Source: Haliclystus octoradiatus
Taxonomy: Eukaryota; Cnidaria; Staurozoa; Stauromedusae; Haliclystidae
Length of the DNA: 64,000 nt
Reading direction: 5' to 3'
Assembly (NCBI GenBank): GCA_916610825.1
Contig: OU744448.1
Span: 22,609,032-22,673,031 of the forward strand
In this document: piece by piece, positions 12,010-22,090 of the stretch
How positions within the stretch are numbered: the first letter of the stretch is position 1
Layout of the letters: each line of letters opens with the position of its first letter
The notes under the pieces: model-generated
Told to the model about the DNA's origin: nothing
Database searches by the model: none
Seen by the model: only the letters and a program-made list of their open reading frames with translations
Translations under genes and position numbers: made by a program

Positions 12010-12290
12010 GTATCAATAACAACTTTCTATTTGATATTTTACGTTCTTTCTTATCACAGGTGATGCTGAAAACCTGACATCTTCCCCAGTGAATAAAAAA
12101 GCCAATTCTCCATCTCCATCTCAACTAGGTATGAAACATATAACTGGTAACAAATTACAACCTTTTGAATTATCAAGAACAGTAACTCACCATCATCATC
12201 ATTGCAGATCACATCAAATCTAATGCTTCAGGCCGGAAAGCTAAACTCCAAAGTAAATCTGGTACTAATATGCCCTGTAAGCATACGTTT
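12010..12290 (+). repeat. Tandem segmental copy of 10,560-10,840 with two exons
   Basis: This segment is almost identical to 10,565-10,825, including introns. It duplicates exon 6 (here 12,060-12,128, with a 6-nt in-frame gain) and exon 7 (12,208-12,276). It lies directly after the stop codon of the short isoform. Confidence 0.9.
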
Positions 12291-14482
12291 TTGTTGCTTT
12301 TGTTTGATAATGTGGGTATAGCATTTTTTTTCTCATTCTACATATTGACCGTTTTTCGACCAATCATATCGCTTGATTTTTGAAGGTTGAGAATATAGCA
12401 AAACGTTGTTCCCGTTCTACTTGATTAATATCCCATAAATGTTTGAATTACTGAAAGATACTAGGCATTTCGCAGCATCAATAACGACATTTTTTAAATT
12501 TGACGTTCTTGAATTTACAGGGCACCACGGTTTTACTGGTGAATTTGAGCCTCTATCGTAGATATATTTCGCAAAAGATTCCATTGCGGAGCGACAAATT
12601 TATTTTCGTGATTACATTTGCTAAAATCACAAGGTCCCTAACTTTTTCTCTGCGGCCCGGAATTCAATCATAGCTTGATTTCTTAAAACCGTAAAATATT
12701 AATCATAAGAGTTCGGAGGCGTTCCTATTTGGAATAGAAATTTTATAATTTATAAATTGATCAATCAATCGGGAAAATTTCTTCATTTACAATAGACGTT
12801 GATTTCGAAAATATTCACAGATTAATTAGGTTATATCCCTTTTTATTTATTCATTTTAAATGATTTTTGTTTATTCAACAGCATTGAATACGAAAGATCT
12901 TTCTTCAAAAGATAATCAAAGCAGTGGTAACTCAATTCATTTGACCCAATCATCAAAAGGTAGAAACAATATGGCATAGACACAGAGCTGTAACATTTTT
13001 GCCTTATTAGATCGTTAATCAAAGGCTGGTACCATTATCCTGAATAGTGATCCATTATAGTTACAATTACACTTTTCTACGTAAGACCTAGTAGCATTTT
13101 GCTGAGCCTAGATTTTTTTTTATTCATAACTGTCGAATTCAATTCATTGTCCGAGATTTTTCCTAAATTTGAGGCTTCTATAGTGTTAGTATAAACTGTA
13201 TGCTTATAGAAAAATGCACTCTTGCTAGCATAGGGAGATTTTGGAGTGGTGATACATGGTAAAATACCCAAAATACAATTTTATTACGCTATCTAACTAG
13301 TCTATTTTGCCACCTATATACACTAGACATACACATACACCACCATTTAATATTGTACCTAAGTATTCTCTGCGACTTTGCATGAATAGGTTATAAAGAT
13401 CGTTTTTGTGAACTGAAGTTTTCCACAGTATCTGAACTCTATAGAATAACTATGAGATAATTATCCATTACAAAATCAGATTATGTTTAGTGCAAATAAA
13501 AAATTTTCAAATATCGCTTGATGCTGAAACAATGAAATGACGTTCATGAATCGTAATAATATTGCAAACCAATTATTAGCTGCAGGGAGTTTTGCTTGAA
13601 AAGTATCCATATAGTATGCATGCTTAGTTCCTCATTATTTCCTATGATAAAATATATTATTTGAGTAATTTTCTCTTTTTTCCAGCTTATATGGACAAAT
13701 ACAATATCAAAGAGCCATTGCTAGATGATTGGATCATTGAGTTATCACTGAAGAAAAAGGACCTGGTTGATTTACAATCAACAACATCGTGGCTGAATGA
13801 CAGCCACATGTCAAGTGTCATGGCATTGTTAAAACATCAATTCCCTGATGTTTCAGGACTGCAAAATGTCCTTTTGTCACAAAAATTGATGTTTAAAAAA
13901 GACAATGACCATACAAAACTGTATGTCCAGGTGTTGCATGTTCCTGAAAGAGCACACTGGGTGTGTATGGTTCGATACCCTCATAGCAGAGATATCCATA
14001 TCTATGACTCTCTTGCGTGCAATGGTTTGACAAAGAAACAAGAGCTGGATATTTCTGCTATTGAGGGAACCAACAGAAATTATATAAAAGTTATCATTGA
14101 AGACTGTCAACAGCAAGCCAACAGCTATGACTGCGGGCCGTATGCAATAGCATTCGCTACTCAGGCATGCTACCAGGCCAACCAGCACATCAGGAACAAT
14201 TATGAGCCATCGCAGTTGAGAAAGCACATCATCTCCTGCCTGGAAAGTAAAAAGATGGTTCCTTTTCCAGCTTCGCAGCCTTCCCACGTTGGAATAGTTA
14301 AAAACCGGCAGCAAATATGCAAGATCCACGTATTCTGCGTGTGCCGATTACCCCAACATTATGAAAAAGATGGCAAAATGATATCCTGTGATGGATGTTT
14401 GAAATGGTATCATAATACCTGTCAAGAAAAAAATATATATCCAAAAAAGAGCAGATTTATATGTTCTGGCTGCCTGTTGTGA
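12060..14482 (+). CDS. Ulp1/SENP-type cysteine protease with C-terminal PHD finger (transposon-associated)
   Basis: The exons are 12,060-12,128, 12,208-12,276, 12,882-12,959 and 13,686-14,482 (TGA), all joined in phase 1. The upstream part may be the micro-exon gene. The last exon (about 265 residues) holds a C48/Ulp1-like fold. Its putative catalytic residues are His in ERAHWVC, Asp in IYDSL, Gln in QQQANSYDCG and Cys in the same DCG. After about residue 215 comes a PHD finger (CVCRLP, CDGCLKWYH, CSGC) that would bind histone tails. Ulp1 proteases cleave SUMO-like conjugates; in transposons they are accessory proteins of uncertain role. All key residues are intact, so activity is plausible. 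Confidence 0.75.
12960..13685. other. Large intron before the Ulp1-PHD exon
   Basis: AT-rich sequence between donor AAAG|GTAGAA and acceptor TTTTTCCAG. No other feature is visible. Confidence 0.5.
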
Positions 14483-14535
14483 TGAGTTTATATAGTAATG
14501 GGAAATGGACTAGTGACTAGTGTCCAGATCTCCAC

Positions 14536-16486
14536 ATCTCTCTTTCCTCCGAGACATTATTACTTTAACAAATTAATTAATGGCTAAATATGAATACAAG
14601 ATTATAAGATTATACATTAACTAATTATAAATAAATACAAATCAATTACATTTATTTAATTATGAAGAATATATTCATCATACCTCTGTGGACGTTTTAT
14701 TTAGCTTCTGACGATTCTATGCTAGATACACATTCGTGTGGAGTTACAGATTGATAATATTCTCGTTTTACAAATTTATGGAGTTTTGTCAGATCAATAC
14801 ATAAACGAATTTCATCACTATCTTTTTTCGGCTCCACTACGATCGGATGACACCAATCAGTGGGTTCATCAATTTTCTTAATTACACCTAATGCTACCAT
14901 ACGCTCTAGTTCATTTTTAACAGCGTCACGATATGGTAACGGTACACGACGAGGTGCCCGGACAGCAAATGGCACAACGTCGTCCTTCAATTTAATTGTG
15001 AAAGGATCGCCCTTCATAGGAGTTAAATCTTCATCAAAAACAATTGGAAATTCAGCATAAACAGATTCTGTCAAACCTTTAAACAAAACGCAAGGGTCCT
15101 GAGTCTTAGATTGAGGGTGAGAATTATTACATATTTTACTAACAGCACTGTCTACCTTGACCAAAGAGAGGGCGTTAATCGCTGGACGACCTAATAATAG
15201 ACCTTTCATGTCTTTCAAAATATAGATCTGTTCGGTACATGTTTTGTCGTTAACAGTCAATGTCGTTTTCAGTCTTCCTAAACCCACTAGACTTGAGCCA
15301 TCGGCAGAATGTAGTCGCTTGCCCGAGGCAGATAACTTGTCTATTTTAATTTGTAATCTATCTAGCACATCCGTACCAGCGTCGGTTACAGCCGCGCCAG
15401 TATCTATAATTGCTTTAATTATTTTACGTGGGCTATAATAAGGAAATAATACATTAGCCTTAAATTGATCGTCTTTAATGTCTGTTCGAGTACAATATAT
15501 ATTTAAGACAGATTTGCCTGAACAAATTTGGGAACCTTTGAAATGGTTCGATTTTTTGCATAAATTACATGTCTTACCATACGCGGGACACTTGCCTCGT
15601 TCATGATCTTTAGAACAATATCTACAGTTCTTGATATTTTTAGACTTCTGCTTCTGTTCGGCTTTATTATTCTTGTCCTTTTTATACTGTGACACAGCGT
15701 TGATATCTTCATCTTTTGATAGATTTTTGAAGTGCTCTTTACTGGCTTCTTGGGCTTGACATATTTCTATTGCTTTCTTTAATGTCAAGTCTTTTTTCTC
15801 TAATAATTTTTCTTTCGTACTTTGATCTCTTATACCAAGGACAATTCTATCGCGCAAAATTCTCTCTCTGCAACATTCTGAATAGTTACACGACTTTTGA
15901 TGTTCACGCAGATCAGTGAGCCATTTATCAAATGTCTCGTTATGTTGCTGATCACGGGTGTGGAAGCGATGCGATTCTACAACTTCATTGAGAATGCCAG
16001 CGGCGTATTTCTCGAGGGCGTCGACCAAGGTTTTGATATCATTTTCTTTTCCTTCCTCTATCGGTGTATTTATTAAAATCTTTAGCGTCTCGTCAGCTAG
16101 GCTCAAATGCAGCACGCAGACTTGCTCATCAGCGGGTAATTTAGATAACTTTGTCAATTTGAAGTATCCTTCCCACTTCAATTTCCAGAGGCGAAATGTT
16201 TCATATTTGTCGACCGATGAAGTCCAATTTAGCCGGAGGGCGAGCTTAGATTCTGATGTTGTGACTTCTTGGTAGGACCATTGGTGACTCAGTAGTATCA
16301 GGCTGTTGACTACTACCAGCTATAGACATGATTATTCTAGTATAATAATTATCTTTTATAAAGTTTCAGATCAACTGCGCCATGTGATGTTCCCAATTAG
16401 GTTCAAGACAATAACTAGGCATCAGCTTTAGTAACAATGTAATTCATAGGACGTTAGTTCCCACACAAAGATTATATAGTTGTACA
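14536..16486 (-). mobile_element. Truncated Gypsy LTR retrotransposon inside the giant element (Gypsy D)
   Basis: It lies between two 52-bp direct copies (14,484-14,535 and 16,487-16,538) of the Ulp1 gene's 3' flank, which contain ATAGTAATGGGAAATGG. On the minus strand a probable 5' LTR of about 100 bp (16,384-16,486) abuts a primer-binding-like TGGCGCAGT. Gag, protease and the start of RT follow, and the sequence then stops at about 14,697. Most of pol and the 3' LTR are missing. Flanking repeats of 52 bp are far too long for integrase, so a rearrangement is likely. Confidence 0.6.
14697..16181 (-). pseudogene. Gypsy Gag-Pol, truncated at the start of reverse transcriptase
   Basis: The 494-codon frame contains a capsid-like region with LRDRIVLGI. 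Two zinc-knuckle-like clusters follow (CRYCSKDHERGKC and a second C..C..NH group). The aspartic protease has its active site at AIIDTGAA and a later LLLGRPA. The frame then enters the RT N-terminus (EPTDWCHPIVVEPKKD, IRLCIDLTKLHKFVK) and ends abruptly before the catalytic YxDD motif. A further N-terminal piece of Gag is visible upstream (to about 16,330) in another frame, so at least one frameshift is present. Confidence 0.85.
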
Positions 16487-16539
16487 TGAGTTTATATAGT
16501 AATGGGAAATGGACTAGTGACTAGTGTCCAGATCACCAC

Positions 16540-17085
16540 ACCTGTCAGAAGATTAATATACTGTTGAACTGTGTTGCATTGTAATAAAATTTAAAAATTC
16601 TATATTGATATCTCTATATTGAGATAAATTTACTTTATTTGAATGTGAAATGATTAGTTCTTAATGTGAATACTTATCGTGTTAAATATTATTTGTAATT
16701 ACTAATAATCCAGGTTTATATTATTATGTAATCCATTTATAATCAATTACGCTTTACTATTACCAATTACACTCCTTCAAATTTTAACTCTAAAATCAGT
16801 ACTCTTTTTATCAGTTGGTTTCCAGTGTAGATTGAAATTCAAACAATTAGCCAGGAAGAGGGAACTACCAGAGCCTTATATTAGGAATAGTTAATAGTCC
16901 GTGGTGAAAGTCAACGCATATAGAAGCGTGATCGGTTACCTGTTAAAGTTCCTATTTTGAAACCTGGTATTTAAAGTCAGCGGAGCCATGTAAATCAAGC
17001 AAAACTAGATCGTAGATCGTTTATTAAGGCCTGGTTAAACGGGTTTTGATGCAGACTACTGACACGATTTTCAAAGTTAGAAAGG
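16540..17085. other. Interior spacer of the giant element
   Basis: AT-rich sequence without a recognisable gene. It leads into the right inverted arm. Confidence 0.5.
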
Positions 17086-17089
17086 AGAA

Positions 17090-18894
17090 AATAAAACGAA
17101 ATCAATAAAGGTAACAAATCTCAGACCGGTCGCTGGATCGGGTTAAAGTTGACAGCGACTCACACGAACATTCAAAACGCGGTGACGTCATTGTCGATGA
17201 AAACCCAGACCAAAACAAAATGGTAGATCTCAGACTTTGGAAATCTCAGACCGGACGTTGGATCGGGTTTAAGTTGACAGCGACTCATACGAACATTCAA
17301 AACGCGACGACGTCATTGTCAACGAAAACCCAGACCAAGATTAAATGACATATAAAAGACTTCCATAGACTATTGACAAAAACACAACACTGAGAATGCA
17401 AAGAACAGAACAAAATGAATAGTTTCAGAACGCAAAATTGGCTTTATTCGACCTCTAGTTCCTTAAATTAATAAAGGTAACAATTCTCATGGCGACTCAT
17501 ACGAACATTGAAAACGCGGTGACGTCATTGTCAACGAAAACCCAGACCAAGATAAAATGACATATATAAGACTTCAGTAGACTATTGACAAAAACACAAC
17601 ACTGAGAATGCAAAGAATAGAACAAAATGAATAGTTTCAGAACGCAAAATTGCCTTTATTCGACCTCTAGTTCCTTATTAATAAAGGTGACAATTCTAAG
17701 ACAGGACGTTAAAATTCTTAGCGACTCACACGAGCATTCAAAACGCGGCGACGTCATTGTCGACGAAAACCCAGACCAAAATAAAATGACATATATAAGA
17801 CTTCAGTAGACTATTGATAAAAACACAACACTGAGAATGCAAAGAACAGAACAAAATGAATAGTTTCAGAACGCAAAATTGCCTTTATTCGACCTCTAGT
17901 TCCTTATTAATAAAGGTGACAATTCTAGGACAGGACGTTAAAATTCTTAGCGACTCACACGAACATTCAAAACGCGGCGACGTCATTGTCGATGAAAACC
18001 CAGACCAAAATAAAATGGCATATATCAGACTTTAGTGGATTATTGGCAAGAACACAACATTTAGAATGAGAAGAACAGAACAAAATGAATAGTTTCAAAA
18101 TGCTAAATTGCCTTTATTCGATCTGTAGTTCATTAAATCAATAAAGATAACAAATCTCAGACCGGACGCTGGGTCGGGTTAAAGTTGCAAAAATGGCGAC
18201 CGAACGAAAACATGAAATGCTATGAGTAGACCCAATCTTTGACTACTTTAAAATACTAGGCAACATCAATTTGAAATGATAAACAAGAACACACTTGGAC
18301 GAACTGCTATAACTCATAATACCTGAGTTAAACGAATATATAGGTTCCTTTTTTCCATACGCATATTCACAGCGTTCCAAACAAATATTCAAAATCGCGG
18401 CGATCGTAGATGATTATGATAGGTTTGTTTTGTAAAAGTCCTTCGTATATAATCACAGCCAAGCTTTCATTTTCTTCAGTTCTTCATCATTAATGTTGTT
18501 AATTTGCTATAAGTCCAAAAGAAAGTCTGATTCTGGCGTTATTTCCTTCCTAATTGGTCTTTTCATCTGAAGTCGAATGTTCGTATGAGACGTTGCGAAT
18601 GTTCGTATGGACGTTGGGAATGAAGAAATTAGGCTGGTTTGTGTTTAATCCATTTTTATCGACCGAAATCCGAACTGCATTGCTATCAACCTGTTGCGTT
18701 AATCACCATAAATTTTACCAACAAATGATAATATAAAGTTTCTCTATCGATTTGATTCAAATTTAAGAAACGATTCTCCTGTTTACACTACGAAAAGTAG
18801 ACTTTAAAATCAATCCGGTCTGAGTCTGAGTCTGGGTTTTAGGCCTCTGGTCTGGGTCTGAGTCTGGGTCTGGGTCTGGGTTTTAGGCACTCCC
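17090..18894 (-). repeat. Right inverted arm of the giant element, with about 4.5 copies of the 229-bp unit
   Basis: Reverse complement of the left arm. The tandem units occupy about 17,090-18,150 and start points near 17,627 and 17,857 are about one unit apart. Inner units near 17,100-17,400 are shortened and rearranged. The outer 700 bases match the left arm closely, with one extra short repeat near the tip (additional CTGGGT units). Confidence 0.85.
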
Positions 18895-18903
18895 TGATTG
18901 TGC

Positions 18904-19520
18904 GGGCAAAGCCTAACACGCAAGTTCTCTGAACAAAATGGCGATCAGAAGCAGACGTAAAACGAAGGAAACCTCTGACTTATATATACATTACACTTTA
19001 TATTTCTTCATGAAAAATGGAACACTTGATTACACTTCACAATAACAAATTTACGATTAACGGGATTTGGAAAAACTTTTATTATCAAGTCACATAGTCG
19101 ACGGCATTATAAATCTTAATTCCTGAATGTCATTATTATTTGATTATTCTATGGTTCTAGACACACTGTAGTCGAGAATTTATATCGCTAAAAAGGTAAG
19201 CACATAATTAAACTATGACTTATCTAAGTTTGAAACTGTTGACGTCATTTGATAATGAATCAAAAATTGGAAATCTGAATTCGGTAACCAGTCATAACGT
19301 CCGTTCGCAAGAACGGCCTCGTTTTACCGCTGACCAAATCGTCCCCGGGCAGGTTCTAGTTATCTGCCCAAGTTCACGCGCGTAATAGCCAAGACCGTAA
19401 ACGGGCAGATTAATTTTGAGGTGCCTAAGTATTGTAAATCTTTTGGCGCTTAATTATCGGACAATAATTGAGCGCCTTTCTATTAGGCTGATTTCGATCC
19501 CATTTTAAAACAAAGGACTG
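18904..19520. other. Flank of the giant element with a strong hairpin
   Basis: No gene is seen. At 19,443-19,475 a near-perfect inverted repeat (GGCGCTTAATTAT / ATAATTGAGCGCC, 5-base loop) is present. The sequence at 18,904 is the original continuation of 5,241 once the two insertions are removed. Confidence 0.5.
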
Positions 19521-19526
19521 AAAACA

Positions 19527-19536
19527 TATAAAAAGG
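19527..19536 (+). promoter_or_regulatory. TATA box upstream of the PHD-FLYWCH gene
   Basis: TATAAAAAGG lies 97 bases before the ATG at 19,624, which would leave a 5' leader of about 65-70 bases. The match is good but unproven. Confidence 0.5.
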
Positions 19537-19623
19537 TAAACTGTTCAGAAATAATTCATTCTCTAGTTAGAATTAATTGAGTAATACCAGTATCTCAGTT
19601 ACTATTATTATATTATTATTATT

Positions 19624-20346
19624 ATGGCTGAGCTATGCTTATTTTGTGAAAAGAATGTCAGTGCCAGACAAGAGGCCCTGTTATGTGATGGCTGTAGGAA
19701 GTGGCAGCACAGAACATGCGAGACAGGAATTTCACGTCAACAGTATAGGAGAGCAATTGCTGAAGACTTGAGCATCGAATGTAGTTGCGTACATTGCCAA
19801 CTAAGGACCATTGAACCAACAGCCGAGAGCAGTCGTCTGTCCGATGTTTTACCATCATTCGGAGAACAGCCAGAGCCAATTGAAGAACCATCAATTCAAG
19901 ATGAAGAACCATCAATTCAAGACGAAGCCCCATCTACTGCTGAGAGCAGTCGTTTGTCTGAAACTCTACCATCATTCAGAGAACCAGACATTCTTCACGA
20001 ATCATCGATAGAAGACGTAGCCCCAAGAGAAGTCGAAGAAAGAGTGGATGAGGTAATATATACCCTTGTCGATGGTGGTTCGCAAAAAGGTAAAGAAAAA
20101 TTGACTGATAATTATGGTTTTACTTACACGGTGAAAACAAGGCGTGCCAATGGTAACAAGTTGTGGACCTGTAGTGTCCGGAATAAGACCACCTGGTGCA
20201 AATCTACAGTAATTGAGAAAGAAGGTCACTATTCTCAAGGCATCAACCCACATATACACCCTGGAAAACTTGGAACAACTATGGCCACCAAAATTGCTGC
20301 TGAAGTCAAAAAGAATTCAGCTATTTTGAATTTCAACATTTTGTAA
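19624..20346 (+). CDS. PHD finger plus FLYWCH zinc-finger protein, transposon-type, intronless
   Basis: The 240-residue product begins MAELCLFCEKNVSARQ. The N-terminal PHD-like finger (about residues 5-60) has CLFC, CDGCRKWQHRTC and CVHC. A linker with internal repeats follows (AESSRLS twice, EEPSIQDE twice). A FLYWCH-type finger (about 155-205) has NYGFTYTVKTR, KLWTC..R, WCKSTV and final HIHPGK. FLYWCH fingers are DNA-binding modules often found in animal Mutator-like elements and their derivatives. The frame stops soon after the finger, where MULE proteins would go on to a DDE transposase, so this looks like an accessory or truncated protein. The ATG sits 97 bases after a TATA box. Confidence 0.75.
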   Translation: MAELCLFCEKNVSARQEALLCDGCRKWQHRTCETGISRQQYRRAIAEDLSIECSCVHCQLRTIEPTAESSRLSDVLPSFGEQPEPIEEPSIQDEEPSIQDEAPSTAESSRLSETLPSFREPDILHESSIEDVAPREVEERVDEVIYTLVDGGSQKGKEKLTDNYGFTYTVKTRRANGNKLWTCSVRNKTTWCKSTVIEKEGHYSQGINPHIHPGKLGTTMATKIAAEVKKNSAILNFNIL

Positions 20347-20348
20347 AC

Positions 20349-20505
20349 AAACTAAAAACGTCAAGTTTACGGTATTATTTTGGATCAAATTGGAGCAACA
20401 GAATTATAAATAATAGATTACATTATCTCGAAGGACTGTATGAACATTATATGAAGGCCTTTGTGGGCGTAGAATACAAAATAAAAGGAGAAAACATCAT
20501 TTTTT
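20349..20505 (+). repeat. 157-bp repeat, copy 1 (second copy at 30,684-30,840)
   Basis: The copies differ at only about two positions by eye. The segment begins AAACTAAAAACGTCAAG directly after the stop of the PHD-FLYWCH gene. It is open in one forward frame (with YYFGSNWSNRIINNRLHY), which could be a shared coding exon of an unrecognised family. Confidence 0.9.
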
Positions 20506-20985
20506 GACGGAGCGATTGCCATCGTTGGAAAATTGTAAGCACTTCCGTCGTTTTGAATCATGATTTAAATAATCAAAATCAAAGAAATATTCAAAATTAA
20601 AGATCAATTATCCAACATAAGCATTACTCTGATTCAAAATTCCATTTCTCCGTAAATATATAATTAAAAATTGACAATATGACAGGATAAGCGATCGAAA
20701 TATAAACTTTGAAAATGATTCAAGCAAGTTTGTTTACATTTTTAGTGTTTTATTCACCAACCAGCGCTCGATAAAACTTCACGTGATACAAAGGTGCGCT
20801 GTGATTGGGCACACCATATTTTTGGTTTCTGGCACTTTTTAACCTTAAATTTTACACCCGTTGCCCTTAAAGATCACATGCATACTACAGATGATCTTGC
20901 ATCTAAAATCAATGCAGTATGCACATGATCTTAACTCGCTAAGGTCACTGAAGTAATGGAGACTGGATCCGAGACTGGACTAGAA
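20506..20985. other. Intergenic sequence
   Basis: No gene, exon or element boundary could be supported here. Confidence 0.45.
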
Positions 20986-21172
20986 AGGACTTTCCCGCCA
21001 TTTTGTTGATCCTCTTTAATTCAGTGAAATTTTAGTTCAGTGATTAGTAGTGATTAGTTGTGTGCTATATTTAAATCAACTTTTATGGAAACGTAGTATC
21101 TACCAGAAGAAAATTACTGAAGAGGTTGATTCGATTTGTATTTTTGTAGTGTTAAAAGATATCAATTTCAAG
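20986..21172 (+). promoter_or_regulatory. Possible promoter and non-coding first exon of the 22-kb gene
   Basis: TTTCCCGCCATTTTG at about 20,992 resembles E2F and YY1 core-promoter sites. A strong donor (TTTCAAG|GTAAGT) lies at 21,172. If real, this exon would splice to an acceptor near 22,064 just before the first coding exon. Confidence 0.35.
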
Positions 21173-21974
21173 GTAAGTTTCACGAAAAACTAAGAATAAG
21201 AATCCAACTGAACTTTGTTAAATCTTAGCATATGATTTTACCTTTCATTAAGTTAAACTTTCTGTAAGATTATTTTCAGTTTGCTATGCTGACATGAACG
21301 GTAGACTATGGTTTATGCCCATTATCTGTCCGTAGATAAGGCTGAAAAATACAACCATGTCAACGATTCCGTGAATTTCTTCTATTGCTCCGATGAAACT
21401 TGCTTTTATTTAACATTTTGATCAGATTGTAGTCTACAACAGTGCTACTACAACGACTTTATGAGTTTGGTTTGATTTAAATCAAAATAGGTATTATAAA
21501 CCCTCTTCTGAAGGCTTATCAAGGGCATACTGTATACTGAGGTGTACCATGATCTGATTCTGCACAATCTCATAACCAGAAACGAAAATAATCAATTAAA
21601 TAAAGATAACTTAGGTCTTCAATCCGATTTTATTCTTGAAAGTGAAGCACTTAAAGCATTTTCATAAAAAAGGCCTTCAGCATTTGATGTCATGATAACT
21701 TTTACAGTCATCACAACATGGATAAATAACGTCTTAATGATCAACACTAGGCCTACTTTTTGCTCGTGACTTTGCTAACGATTTCACTAAAATCTTTAAT
21801 GTAAAGCGTGACCATAAAAATGGAAGTAATAGTTCATAGTCAACATATCAATCCCTCCCGAGGTCATGCGCTAAAATGTTGGGGCTGAATTAAAACTACT
21901 TCTGGTTGTGAAGACAAACAAATACGGAAGACGCGGAAAGATTTACGGAAGAGTTGAAAAAGAGGTTTCTATTG

Positions 21975-21975
<1 letters not shown>

Positions 21976-22041
<66 letters not shown>
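21976..22041. repeat. (GAT)n microsatellite
   Basis: About 22 uninterrupted GAT units inside the presumed first intron of the five-exon gene. Confidence 0.97.
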
Positions 22042-22090
22042 ACAATAAGAACAGGTCAGTTCAGATGATTTCTACTGGTAATTGACTGCT

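Larger units (their letters stand above)
6181..18894. mobile_element. Giant inverted-repeat DNA transposon, 12.7 kb, 9-bp target duplication (MULE-like?)
   Basis: The ends GGGAGTGCCTAAAACCC and its reverse complement lie 12.7 kb apart, and TGATTGTGC is repeated at 6,172-6,180 and 18,895-18,903. The inverted arms are very long (about 2.2 kb left, 1.9 kb right) and each contains a 229-bp tandem array with a different copy number. Nine-base duplications, long terminal inverted repeats and an Ulp1 protease cargo are known in Mutator-like elements, so MULE is my best class guess. No MULE transposase was found inside, so it may be non-autonomous. The interior holds a LINE relic, a multi-exon gene ending in Ulp1-PHD, and a truncated Gypsy. 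Confidence 0.8.

Noticed and set aside
13877-14329. 150-codon minus-strand frame inside the Ulp1-PHD exon
   Set aside because: Antisense shadow of the protease coding sequence, which has conserved catalytic motifs on the plus strand.
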